A stretch of DNA of 63,450 bases from an uncultured Clostridia bacterium (GTDB lineage: Bacteria > Bacillota > Clostridia > TANB77 > CAG-508), in NCBI GenBank assembly GCA_934183045.1, contig CAKPRW010000001.1, positions 1-63,450 of the forward strand. Direction: 5' to 3'. The translations under genes were made by a program, and so were the position numbers. The notes beneath the pieces are model-generated. The model was not told the origin of the DNA. It searched no databases and saw nothing but the letters and a program-made list of their open reading frames with translations. Positions 26,720 through 36,345 of the stretch are shown in pieces (the first letter of the stretch is position 1; each line of letters begins with the position of its first letter).

Positions 26720-27007
26720 ATGAAATTTATCTTTCCGCAAAATTATGATTTTAAAAACAAATTACTAGGTATTTTTGACTATTCAACAATTTTTATAAAT
26801 ATTATATGGATTGGTATTATATTTATATTTACTCAAATTTTTATTTCAAATTTAAATATCAAAGTTTTTATTTTTATATTTACATGTTTTCCTGTTTTTC
26901 TTTTTAGTATTTCTGGCATTAATGGAGAGAATATTATCTATGTATTTTTATATTTAATTAAGTTTTTTATTAAACCAAAATTATATTTTTATGATAAAAC
27001 AAAATAA
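26720..27007 (+). CDS. PrgI-family T4SS membrane protein
   Basis: A 95-residue protein opening KFIFPQNYDFKNKLLGI, typical of PrgI-family proteins, with two membrane helices. ATG at 26720 follows AAAGGA by 6 nt. In T4SS-2 the PrgI gene is directly followed by the partner protein and VirB4; here those two genes are missing downstream and are found instead at 37.4-39.9 kb on the other strand. Confidence 0.7.
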   Translation: MKFIFPQNYDFKNKLLGIFDYSTIFINIIWIGIIFIFTQIFISNLNIKVFIFIFTCFPVFLFSISGINGENIIYVFLYLIKFFIKPKLYFYDKTK

Positions 27008-27023
27008 TATAAATTAATATAAC

Positions 27024-27052
27024 TTGAATTTTTCGTCTAAAAAAGATATAAT
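27024..27052 (+). promoter_or_regulatory. Promoter of dnaD-dnaI operon
   Basis: TTGAAT at 27024-27029, 17 bp, TATAAT at 27047-27052, directly after the last T4SS-1 gene of this half. Confidence 0.65.
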
Positions 27053-27085
27053 AATCTAAAATTCGTAATTAGGAGAGAACAAGAA

Positions 27086-28063
27086 ATGAAATTAGAACAA
27101 AATGATAAATCACTTTTATTTTCAGAAACAACTATACCAGATATATTTTTTTCTGAATATTTATCTGAATTACCAGGTGAATATCTAAAAATATATTTAT
27201 ATATTATATTTTTATCAAAATATGGAAAAGACATAAAATTGAATGATTTATCAAAAAAACTAAATATACCATTAAAAACAATTAATGATGGTTTTAGATT
27301 TTTGGAAGAGCGTAAATTAGTTACTAAAAAAACTAATGGTTATATTATAACTGATATTCAAGAATTTACACTTCATAATCTGTATACTCCTAATTTAACT
27401 ATGACAAAAGAAAAGGTTGAACAAACTGCTCAAAATAAATCTAGAGCGAAAGCCATCGAACACATAAACAACATGTACTTCCAGGGAATCATGGGGCCAT
27501 CATGGTACAATGATATAGATTTATGGTTTAGAAAATTTAATTTTGATGAACAAGTAATGATTGCTTTATTTGATTATTGCTATAAACGTAGTGCTCTACA
27601 TAAAAATTATATTCAAACAGTTGCAGAAGCATGGTCTTCTAATAAAGTTAAGACTTGGAATGATCTTGATAAATATTATGAAAAACAAGAAAGTTTATCT
27701 AAATTCAAGAAAACAATTGCTAAAAAACTTGGAAAATATAATGGTCTTACTCAATATGAAGAAGCATATATTGAAAATTGGGTTTTAAATTATGGATATG
27801 ATATGAATATTATAGAAATAGCCTTAAAAAGAACTACTTTTAAACAAAATCCTACTTTTGAATATATTAATAATGTTATAACAGATTGGCATGAAAGAAA
27901 CTTAAAAACTCCTGCAGAAGTTCAAGCTTTTATAGAACAAAGAAAAAAACAAGATAAAAATATAAAAGATTTACAAAATAAAGTTAAGAAAACAAATTAT
28001 GATCAAAGACAATATGATAATTTAGATTTCTTATATGCTAATCCTACTAATAAGGAGGACTAA
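27086..28063 (+). CDS. DnaD/DnaB-type primosomal protein
   Basis: A 325-residue protein with an N-terminal winged-helix part (about 30-90: DIKLNDLSKKLNIPLKTIN) and two DnaD-like helical domains; the second has YEEAYIENWVLNYGYDMNII, the YxxxIxxW-type motif of the family. DnaD-type proteins help open the origin and load the replicative helicase. It is immediately followed by the helicase loader gene (stop TAA abuts the ATG), so the two form the primosome unit. Confidence 0.85.
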   Translation: MKLEQNDKSLLFSETTIPDIFFSEYLSELPGEYLKIYLYIIFLSKYGKDIKLNDLSKKLNIPLKTINDGFRFLEERKLVTKKTNGYIITDIQEFTLHNLYTPNLTMTKEKVEQTAQNKSRAKAIEHINNMYFQGIMGPSWYNDIDLWFRKFNFDEQVMIALFDYCYKRSALHKNYIQTVAEAWSSNKVKTWNDLDKYYEKQESLSKFKKTIAKKLGKYNGLTQYEEAYIENWVLNYGYDMNIIEIALKRTTFKQNPTFEYINNVITDWHERNLKTPAEVQAFIEQRKKQDKNIKDLQNKVKKTNYDQRQYDNLDFLYANPTNKED

Positions 28064-29070
28064 ATGTCTAATGAAATACTTAATTCTTTATTAAAAGAAT
28101 ATGAACATAAAAAATTATATGCAGAATTAGATTTAGAAAAAAGAAAAGAAGAATTATATAATAAAATTCCAAAATTAATGGAAATTGAAAACGAATTAAA
28201 TTATTATGCAATAAACACAGCAAAAGAAATACTAACTAATAAAAACTCTTCTATAACTTCTTTACAAGAAAAAATTAAAAGCTTAAAAGAACAAAAAGAA
28301 AATATTTTAAAAAAAGAAAAAATTGATATAAATTATTTACAACCAAATTATGAATGTCCTATATGTAAAGATACAGGATATATAAGAGATAATAATTATA
28401 AAAGTAAAATGTGTAATTGTTTAAAACAAAAATTACTTAATTATTCTTTTAATAAATCTAATATGGCAAATTTAGAAAAAGAAAATTTTAATTGTTTTAA
28501 TGAGAATTTATTTTCCAATGAAATTAATATAGAAAAATATAAATTAAATATATCACCTAGAGAAAATATTAAAAATATTAAAACTAGATGTATAGATTTT
28601 GTTAAAAATTTTGATGATCCTGAAAATAAAAATTTGCTTTTTTGTGGCAATACGGGTTTACGGTAAGACTTTTATGTCAAACTGCATAGCGCATGAATTG
28701 CTAAAAAATCGGAAAAACTGTTTTATATCAAACAGCCCCTATACTTCTTGAAAGCGTAATTGATTACAAAATGAGTAAACAAAAAAATTCAAAAGATAAT
28801 ATATATAAATCTATATTGGAATCAGATTTACTAATTATAGATGATCTAGGAACGGAAAGTCTAAATACCATGAAATTAAGTGAATTATTTACAATACTTA
28901 ATACTAGAATTTTAAATTTAAATAATAAAATTACTAAAACAATAATATCAACTAATTTAAATATTAATGACATTTTTAAAAATTATGAAGAAAGAATTGG
29001 TTCTAGAATTGTTGGATATTATGATCTTTATTATTTTATTGGTGATGATTTAAGATTTAAAACTAAATAA
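28064..29070 (+). pseudogene. DnaI/DnaC-like helicase loader with two frameshifts
   Basis: Read through, this is a full-length ~335-residue loader: helical N-terminus, zinc-binding CPICKDTGYI and CNC, Walker A CGNTGYGKT, Walker B LLIIDDLGTES, and C-terminal SRIVGYYDLYYF. As given it is broken by one extra T in 28657-28659 (inside Walker A) and one extra A in 28713-28717; removing both restores one continuous frame into the part beginning at 28771. Between 28645 and 28770 the codons (ACG, CGG, GCG, GCC, AGC, TGC) and GC content (mid 30s percent against about 20) differ from the rest. The loader is normally essential, so sequence or assembly error in a foreign-looking patch is as likely as true loss. 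Confidence 0.8.
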
Positions 29071-29092
29071 TAATATAAAATTAATTTAAGTA

Positions 29093-29131
29093 AAAAAATA
29101 AAAATGTCAAATTGACATTTTTATTTTTTAT
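29093..29131. terminator. Bidirectional terminator between dnaI and gyrA
   Basis: A palindrome centred on TGTCAAATTGACA, with A runs on one side and T runs on the other, serves both converging genes. Confidence 0.8.
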
Positions 29132-29141
29132 TTTAAAATTT

Positions 29142-31589
29142 TTATTCAATATCTGGTTTTAAAGTCTCTATACTTACTACTCTACCACCATCATTAGTTC
29201 TCATTAAAGTAACCCCTTGTGTTGATCTTCCTAATACACTAATATCTTTTACATTAATTCTAATTATTGTTCCTGTATCTGTTACTAGCATAACATCTTC
29301 ATCTTCATGTGCTACTCTTACTCCTACAATTTTTCCAGTTTTTGGTGTTATTTTATATGTAATTACACCTTTTCCACCTCTTATTTGTACTCTGTATTCA
29401 TCTAATTCTGTTCTTTTTCCAAATCCGTTTTCTGTAATTGCAAGTAATGTAGACTTATCTCCAGCTATTACTGATTCCATTCCTATTACTTCATCGTCAT
29501 CATCAAGTCTTATTCCTATAACACCTTGAGAAACTCTACCAATAGGTCTTACATCTTTTTCATCAAATGTAATACACATACCGTTTTTTGTTACTAATAC
29601 TATATTATCTTGTCCATCTGTTAATCTAACTTCTATTAATTCATCATTTTCCTTTAAAGTAATACCTTGTAAACCTGTTTTTCTTGTTGAGTTATATTCT
29701 GTTAAAGCTGTCTTTTTAATTAGTCCATTCTTTGTAGACATTAACAAGTATTTTCCCTCGGCAAAGTTTTGAATTGGAATAACTGCTGACACTTTTTCTC
29801 CTGGGTCTAAACTTAATAAATTAACGATTGCTGTTCCCTTAGCTGTTCTACCAGCTTCTGGAATCTCATAACCTCTTAATTTATATAATTTTCCTTTATT
29901 AGTAAAGAATAATATAGTATCATGAGTTGAAGCAATAAAGATTTGTTTAACAAAATCATCTTCTCTAGTAGTCATTCCTGTAATACCTTTTCCGCCTCTT
30001 TTTTGACTTCTATATGTATCAATTGGTAATCTCTTAATATATCCGAAATGTGTTAAAGTAATAACAGTTTGCTCTTCTTTTACTAAATCTTCAATATCAA
30101 TTTCTCCTTCAGCAGCTACAATTTTTGTCTTTCTTTCGTCACCAAATTTATCTCTTATTTCAATTAATTCTTCCTTAATTATGTCAAACACTAATCTTTC
30201 ACTACTTAAAATTTCTCTTAAGTGTGCTATTAACGCCATTAATTCATTATACTCATTTTCTATCTTTTCTCTTTGTAATCCTGATAATGTTTTTAATCTC
30301 ATATCAAGAATTGCTTGTGCTTGTATTTCAGATAAACCAAATCTTTCCATTAATCTTTCCCTAGCATCGTCATATGAAGAACGAATTATGTTAATAATTT
30401 CATCTATGTTGTCTAATGCTATCTTTAATCCTTCTAAAATATGAGCTCTAGCTAATGCTTTATCTAAATCAAATTGTGTTCTTCTTAAAATTACATCTTT
30501 TCTATGGTCTATATAACAATCTAAACATTGTCTTAAAGTTAATATTTTAGGTTCTCCATTTACTAATGCAAGCATTATAATACCAAAAGTTGTTTGCATT
30601 TGAGTATGCTTAAATAATTGATTTAAAACTACTTGTGCATTTGCATCTCTTTTTAATTCTATAACAACTCTTACTCTATCTTTTCTATCAGACTCATCTC
30701 TACATTCAGATATTCCTTCTACTTTCTTTTCTTTTGAAAGATCTGAAATAGTTTTAATTAAATTTGCTTTATTTACTTGGTATGGTAATGAAGAAACTAT
30801 TATTCTTTGTTTATTTCCACTCATTTCTTCTATTTCAGTTTCTGCTCTTAATGTAATTTTTCCTCTACCTGTTGTATAAGCTTGTTTTATTCCTTCCATT
30901 CCAAGAATGATACCTTCAGTTGGAAAGTCTGGACCTTTTATAACTGACATTAAATCTTCATCTGTAACTTCATCTTCATCAATGATTTTTATAATACCAT
31001 TAATAACTTCTGTTAAATTATGAGGTGGTATATTTGTTGCCATACCAACTGCTATTCCTGATGAACCATTAATTAAAAGTGCTGGTATTCTTGCTGGTAA
31101 TACCGTAGGTTCTTGTAATCTGTCGTCATAGTTTGGCATAAAGTTAACTGTATTTTTTTCTATATCTGTAAGCATGTATTCAGATATTTTTGACATTCTT
31201 GCTTCAGTATACCTCATTGCTGCGGCACCGTCTCCATCTACAGATCCGAAATTCCCATGTCCATCAATTAACATATATCTCATAGAGAAATCTTGTGCAA
31301 GTCTTACCATAGCATCATATACAGAACTATCTCCATGTGGATGATATCTTCCTAAAACAGATCCAACTGTATTTGCACATTTTCTATATGGTTTATCTGA
31401 TGTAATTCCATCTTCATGCATTGAATATAAAATTCTTCTATGTACAGGTTTTAAACCATCTCTTACATCTGGAAGTGCACGAGATACAATAACACTCATA
31501 GCATAATCTATATATGCTGTTCTCATCTCTTTTTCAATATCTCTTTCAATGATTTTTCCGTCGTTTCTTTCTTGTGGTCTATCTTCCAT
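29142..31589 (-). CDS. gyrA: DNA gyrase subunit A
   Basis: A complete 815-residue GyrA. N-terminal breakage-reunion domain with PDVRDGLKPVHRRI, HPHGDSSVYDAMVR and the catalytic Tyr in AAMRYTEARMS; C-terminal beta-propeller with the GyrA box KRGGKGITG. It lacks the usual adjacency to gyrB: 8.9 kb of T4SS-1 and decayed repeats separates the two. Has its own promoter. Confidence 0.98.
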   Translation of the reverse strand: MEDRPQERNDGKIIERDIEKEMRTAYIDYAMSVIVSRALPDVRDGLKPVHRRILYSMHEDGITSDKPYRKCANTVGSVLGRYHPHGDSSVYDAMVRLAQDFSMRYMLIDGHGNFGSVDGDGAAAMRYTEARMSKISEYMLTDIEKNTVNFMPNYDDRLQEPTVLPARIPALLINGSSGIAVGMATNIPPHNLTEVINGIIKIIDEDEVTDEDLMSVIKGPDFPTEGIILGMEGIKQAYTTGRGKITLRAETEIEEMSGNKQRIIVSSLPYQVNKANLIKTISDLSKEKKVEGISECRDESDRKDRVRVVIELKRDANAQVVLNQLFKHTQMQTTFGIIMLALVNGEPKILTLRQCLDCYIDHRKDVILRRTQFDLDKALARAHILEGLKIALDNIDEIINIIRSSYDDARERLMERFGLSEIQAQAILDMRLKTLSGLQREKIENEYNELMALIAHLREILSSERLVFDIIKEELIEIRDKFGDERKTKIVAAEGEIDIEDLVKEEQTVITLTHFGYIKRLPIDTYRSQKRGGKGITGMTTREDDFVKQIFIASTHDTILFFTNKGKLYKLRGYEIPEAGRTAKGTAIVNLLSLDPGEKVSAVIPIQNFAEGKYLLMSTKNGLIKKTALTEYNSTRKTGLQGITLKENDELIEVRLTDGQDNIVLVTKNGMCITFDEKDVRPIGRVSQGVIGIRLDDDDEVIGMESVIAGDKSTLLAITENGFGKRTELDEYRVQIRGGKGVITYKITPKTGKIVGVRVAHEDEDVMLVTDTGTIIRINVKDISVLGRSTQGVTLMRTNDGGRVVSIETLKPDIE

Positions 31590-31624
31590 TTTTCTCCCTC
31601 TTTTCTTTATTTTTCTACATTTGT

Positions 31625-31653
31625 ATTATACTAAAATAGTATAAAATATGCAA
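31625..31653 (-). promoter_or_regulatory. Promoter of gyrA
   Basis: Minus strand TTGCAT (31653-31648), 17 bp, TATAAT (31630-31625). A separate promoter is what gyrA needs after being cut off from gyrB. Confidence 0.7.
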
Positions 31654-31709
31654 GTAAAAACCACTAAAAAGTAGAGATATCGGTTAAAACATTACATAAA
31701 AATATTGTC

Positions 31710-32432
31710 TTATTTTAATTTTTCTACCAATTCTAATTGTTCTTTACTTAAATTAAAATTTTGACCATTATTTTTTATTAAACTATGTAGCATTTCTATT
31801 GTTTTTGCTTCATTTATTGTTTTTTCTATTGGCGCAATATTGTTTAATTGTTTTTTTATTTTATTATATTCTTTTTCCATTCCTTCAAAATTTTTATTAT
31901 TAAAATACTCTTTCCAATTATCTATGTATTTATTTGTATATTCTATCGCTTCATATTGTTTATTAAATGTATTTTCTATATTACTTTCTATGCTATTTAA
32001 AATAGTATTCTTTCCCTGTTTTATTGTTTTAGCAATTGTATTATTAATTAATCCTTCTTTCCTTACCTTATCAACTACAGTATCCAATAAAGAAGACATT
32101 CCATCTATTAGTCCTCCTGTTTTTACAACCTCTTGCATTTGTGATACGGACTCAAAATTTCCAGTAAGAATGCCAACTGCGCTTTTTCCTAAATCAATTG
32201 TATCATCAATCGTCTTTGTAATCCCCTCCTTCAAACCATAATTTAATAAATTATCTTTTAAATTAATAACTTGATTATCTAAAAAATCTGGTAATACAGC
32301 TCTTATTCCCATATCTATTGCTGCATTAATTGTTTTTCCAAGAGTTGTTTCTAAAAATTGTTTTTGTGTTTCATTATTAATAGTATTATTTATTTCTATA
32401 TTATTGTCTTTTTCTAAATTATTTATTTCCAT
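31710..32432 (-). CDS. Hypothetical protein, helical, unknown function
   Basis: A 240-residue soluble protein, not recognised. It is largely helical: an Asn/Glu-rich start, then repeated amphipathic segments with recurring I-D-x-G patterns (INAAIDMGIRAVLPDFLD, TIDDTIDLGKSAVGIL, GLIDGMSSLLDTVVDKV) and a coiled C-terminal third. No signal peptide. Base composition is more normal than the block upstream of it. AAAGGAC precedes the ATG. It may belong to the T4SS-1 block, but nothing in it shows that. Confidence 0.55.
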   Translation of the reverse strand: MEINNLEKDNNIEINNTINNETQKQFLETTLGKTINAAIDMGIRAVLPDFLDNQVINLKDNLLNYGLKEGITKTIDDTIDLGKSAVGILTGNFESVSQMQEVVKTGGLIDGMSSLLDTVVDKVRKEGLINNTIAKTIKQGKNTILNSIESNIENTFNKQYEAIEYTNKYIDNWKEYFNNKNFEGMEKEYNKIKKQLNNIAPIEKTINEAKTIEMLHSLIKNNGQNFNLSKEQLELVEKLK

Positions 32433-32678
32433 GTTATGTCCTTCTTTCTATTTTTATTATTTTTTTATAATTAATTTTTCTTTTTTATAAAAATATAATT
32501 TATAAATTAATTATATTTTATAATCTAATAATTCTATATTTTTTATAATAATAATTTAATATATTTTTTATAAAAAAATATAAAATAATTAATTTATTAC
32601 AAAAATATCTTGCAAAATTCATAAAAATTTTAATAAAAAATTTTTCCATTTTTATTTATATACAATCTGATTTTCGAC

Positions 32679-32759
32679 AATATGTAAACTTTTTTGATAT
32701 ATTTTTAAAGTCCTTTTATACTTCTCTGCTATCTTTCAAATACGTTTAATGCCTAATAG
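32679..32759 (-). pseudogene. Decayed ParA-domain copy 1 (conserved 27-codon block)
   Basis: Minus strand reads LLGIKRI, a TGA stop, KIAEKYKR, and ends KSLHI, 27 codons like the live gene. One stop, no length change. Confidence 0.8.
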
Positions 32760-33337
32760 ATTTTGATTTTAAAAATTAAAATTTGTTCTGTTTTTTCTAT
32801 ATTATTTCTAAAAAATTGATTGAAAATAAAAGTTTTGAGATAAATCTATATTTGATCAAAAGTTTATGATTTTCATAATTATATTTTTATATTAAAAATT
32901 ATAAATTTTTTATTTTATTATTTAACAATATTTTATTACTTTTACTTTTAATAATTACTAAATTTTCCTTTCTTCTATAATTTATTTTTATATAATTTTT
33001 TTAATTTAGTTTTTTATTAAATTATAATTTTATGAATTATTTTTTCATGCTCCTTAAATTTAACTTTTTGTTAATGCTATTTTTATATTAAATTATATTT
33101 TTTAATATTTTATTTATAAATTATTTAATTTTACAATTTTTATTTTATAATAATATAATTAATCAAGTAATTATATTTAAAATTTTAATATTTTAGATTT
33201 TTTGTTAATAATAATTTAAATATTTTTTTATTAAAATTAAAAATTATTTGTTAATTTCTAAAATATATTTTTAAAATTCATCATATTTTTTAATAAATTT
33301 TTCTTTTATCTTTAATACAAAACAACATGTGTCAGAC

Positions 33338-33418
33338 AATATGTAAACCATTTTGACATATTTTTAATATCATCTTATATTTTTGCATTACTTCCTAAAT
33401 ATATTTAATGCCTAACAA
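33338..33418 (-). pseudogene. Decayed ParA-domain copy 2 (conserved 27-codon block)
   Basis: Minus strand reads LLGIKYI, a TAG stop at the same eighth position, EVMQKYKM, and ends NGLHI; 27 codons. Confidence 0.8.
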
Positions 33419-33963
33419 ATTTTAGTTTTAAGATTTTATATCTTATCTATTTTTTACATATTATTTTCAAAAAATTATTTAAAATGAAACTTTTTGAACA
33501 AATCAATACTGAATTAAAAATATTGGAATTTTTTTCAATTTATTTTCTTATTTTTAATTTTAAATTTTTCTCTTTTGTTTTTTTAATTATTTTTTTATAT
33601 TTTAAATTTATATTAAATATTTTTTATGTTTTAAAATTATTATTTTTATTATAGAATATTTTATATGTTTTTTTATCCTATTTTTATTATTTTATTTTAT
33701 AATTTTTATATAATTTATTATTTTTATTTTTTTACTTATAAATATTTTTATATTAATTATAATTTTATATTTCATTTATAAGTTATTTAATTTTACAACT
33801 TTATTTATGCTTTTTTATTTTTATAATATTAGAATAAATTTAGTATATTTTTTATTTATAGTAAAAAACATTATATCAATTTATAGAAAATATTTATAAA
33901 ATTCATAGAAATTATTATTAAAATATTTCTTGATTTTAGTCTCAATATATTCTTATTTTTGAC

Positions 33964-34044
33964 AATATGTAAACTATTTAAATCTATTTAAAGTGCTTTT
34001 TAATATTTTTGTATAATTCTTCAAATACATTTAATGCCTAATAG
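33964..34044 (-). pseudogene. Decayed ParA-domain copy 3 (conserved 27-codon block)
   Basis: Minus strand reads LLGIKCI, TGA at position 8, RIIQKY, TAA, KAL, TAA, and ends NSLHI; 27 codons with three stops. Confidence 0.8.
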
Positions 34045-34640
34045 TTTTGAATTTTTGAGTTTGTAATTTATAACAATTTTTCTATGTTTTTATAAAGATA
34101 TTGATTTATAGTAAAAATTTTAAGATAATGCTATACTATTAAAAAACTTTTTTGAAGTCTTTAATTTTCTTTTTTGATTTAATTTATAAGTTTTTTATTT
34201 TATTTTTTTATAATTATTGTTATTTTATATTTTAATAAAAAATATTTATTTTTTATTAGTAAATATTTTACATGTTTTTTATATTTTATATTTGTATTAT
34301 TTCTTTTTTTTAGTTATTATTGATTTATTATTTTTTAATTAACTTATTTTCTTATTATTTATTTTATATAATTTTTAAATTCGAATTTTTATTAATTAGT
34401 TTATTATATTAAATCATATTTTTAATATTTTATTTTCGACTTATTTATTTTTATAATTTAGATTTTTATAATATCAAATTTAATTTTTTAATCTTGTATT
34501 TTCATTAATAATAAATTTTATATTTTTTTACTAATTATAAAAAAATTGCTTATTAAAAATTTAAAATATATATTTAAAATTTTTAATACTTATATGCTTT
34601 TTTCTTTTTTATTCTTATTTCAATAGCATCCTTCTTTGGA

Positions 34641-34720
34641 AATATGTAAACCATTTTATATCTTTAAAAATTTCTTTTTATATTTTTTTCAATCTACCAA
34701 ACAGATTTAATGCCTAGTGA
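34641..34720 (-). pseudogene. Decayed ParA-domain copy 4 (conserved block, 1-nt deletion)
   Basis: Minus strand reads SLGIKSVW (TGG where three other copies have TGA), then TAG; the block is 80 nt, so the LHI end is in another frame. Confidence 0.75.
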
Positions 34721-35263
34721 ATATTAGTTTTTAAATTCTAAACTTTAGATACCTTTTCTTTATTTTTAAGATAATTTTGCTATATACTAAAAATTTTAAA
34801 TTAAATATATATTATATAAAAAATTTTTAAACTTTTATTTTAATTTTTATTTTCAAATTATTTTTTATTTATTTTTAATAATTTTTAATAATTTTTTATT
34901 CTTATTAAATCTTGAATAATTTTTTTATTTTATATTTTTTTGTGATAAATTTCTATTGCCAAATTTTTATTATTTAATTGTTTTTTTATGATTTTTTTAT
35001 TTTAATTTTTTATTAATTTATTTTTTTATATTAAATTATATTTTTAATATTTTATTTTCAAATTATTTATTTTTATTATTTATAATATTATAAATAATAA
35101 ACTAACAATTTTTTAAATATTGTATTTTTATTAATAATACTTTTAATATATTTTTTATTAATACAAAAAATCGTTTATCATTTTTTTATATTCTTCTAAA
35201 ATTTAAAGTAACTTTTAATAAAATTTTTTTTGATCCTTTAGTCAATATGATTTAATTATTAAT

Positions 35264-35344
35264 AATATGTAAACCATTTTCACTTATTTTAAATATCTTT
35301 TTATACTTTTCCATAATTCTTCAAATAGATTTAACGCCTAATAG
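35264..35344 (-). pseudogene. Decayed ParA-domain copy 5 (conserved 27-codon block)
   Basis: Minus strand reads LLGVKSI, TGA at position 8, RIMEKYKKIF, and ends NGLHI; 27 codons and a single stop. Confidence 0.8.
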
Positions 35345-35909
35345 ATTTCAATTTTTAAATTTAAAGTTTAGATTAATTTTTCTATGTTTTTATAAGAAAT
35401 CTAATATATAATAAAAATTTTGAAATAAATTTTTATAATTTTCTTTTTCAATCTTAATTTTAAATTTTTTATAATTATTATTTTATTTTTCTATTCTTAA
35501 TTAATTTTTTAAAAAAATTCAACATTATTATTTTTATAATTAAGTATTTGATATTTTTTGTATATGATTTATTTTTTATTAATATAAATTTTTTCAATTT
35601 TATTTTTTACTAATTACTTTTTTATATGATTTATTTTTTTTATCAATTAATATTTTAATATTATTTATAATTGCATATTTTATTTATAAATTATTTAATT
35701 TTATAATTCACTTTATAATTTCTATTTTTATAATATTAAAATAAATTTATTAATTATTTTTTATGTTTTTGAATTTTATATTTTATTAAAAATATTTTTA
35801 CTCTTTTTTTATTAATTATAGAAATTTTTATACTACTTTTTAAAATCTCCTTTCAAAATTTTTAATAAAACATTTATCTTTTTTATTTCACTATATCTTA
35901 ATTTTCTAT

Positions 35910-35990
35910 AATATGTAAACTGTTTTTATACACTCTAAATGCTTTTTTATGTTTTTATATAATTTCTTGAATAGATTTAATGCCTAATAG
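35910..35990 (-). pseudogene. Decayed ParA-domain copy 6, nearest the live gene
   Basis: Minus strand reads LLGIKSIQEII, TAA at position 12, KHKKAF, and ends KNSLHI; 27 codons. Position 8 is CAA (Gln), so it lacks the stop shared by most other copies. Confidence 0.8.
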
Positions 35991-36345
35991 ATTTCAATTT
36001 TTAAATTCGAAGTTTAGATCAATTTTTCTATCTTTTTATAAAAAGTCTGATCTACAATAAAATTTTTGAAATAAATATATACTGAATAAAAAAATTTTTT
36101 TAACACCTTCAATTTTATTTTTTATTTAGTTTTTATGTTTTTTATTTTTATTTTTGTTTATTATTTCTATTTTATATTTATTATTTTTTTATTATTAAAT
36201 ATTTAATATATTTTTTATATTTAATAATATAAAGATTTCAAATAAAAAATTTTTTATCAATTTGATATTTAAAATTATTTTATAATTTTGGTGTTTTTAT
36301 ATTAAAATATTAATTAATTTTTATTTTAATAACAATTAATTATTT

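Larger units (their letters stand above)
32433..36345 (-). repeat. Array of six decayed tandem ParA-domain copies
   Basis: About 3.9 kb of roughly 85-90 percent A+T DNA with no open frame. An 81-nt block occurs six times at 32679, 33338, 33964, 34641, 35264 and 35910, spaced 659, 626, 677, 623 and 646 bp, and a seventh time (36589, 679 bp on) inside the live gene at 36346-37422. Read on the minus strand each block encodes a degraded form of the gene's segment LLGIK...LHI. Upstream of the 35910 copy, further matches to the live protein are readable (DQTFYKK for NRTFFKQ; IKYLIIKKI for IKYLINKKI), so each unit corresponds to the whole ATPase-like domain without the N-terminal receiver-like part. 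About 650 bp is exactly the size of that domain's coding length to the stop. Confidence 0.85.

Noticed and set aside
23741..27007. Complete conjugative element with relaxase and integrase
   Set aside because: No relaxase, integrase, oriT-like or att repeats were seen around T4SS-1 in this window.
32679..35990. TGA in the array blocks read as tryptophan (alternative genetic code), making the copies live genes
   Set aside because: rnpA ends in a TGA that overlaps yidD in the usual ATGA manner, all other genes use TGG for Trp, and the copies also carry TAA and TAG stops and frame changes.
32433..36345. CRISPR array or iteron array
   Set aside because: Repeat spacing of 623-677 bp and divergence between copies do not fit CRISPR repeats or iterons, and the blocks translate as protein remnants.
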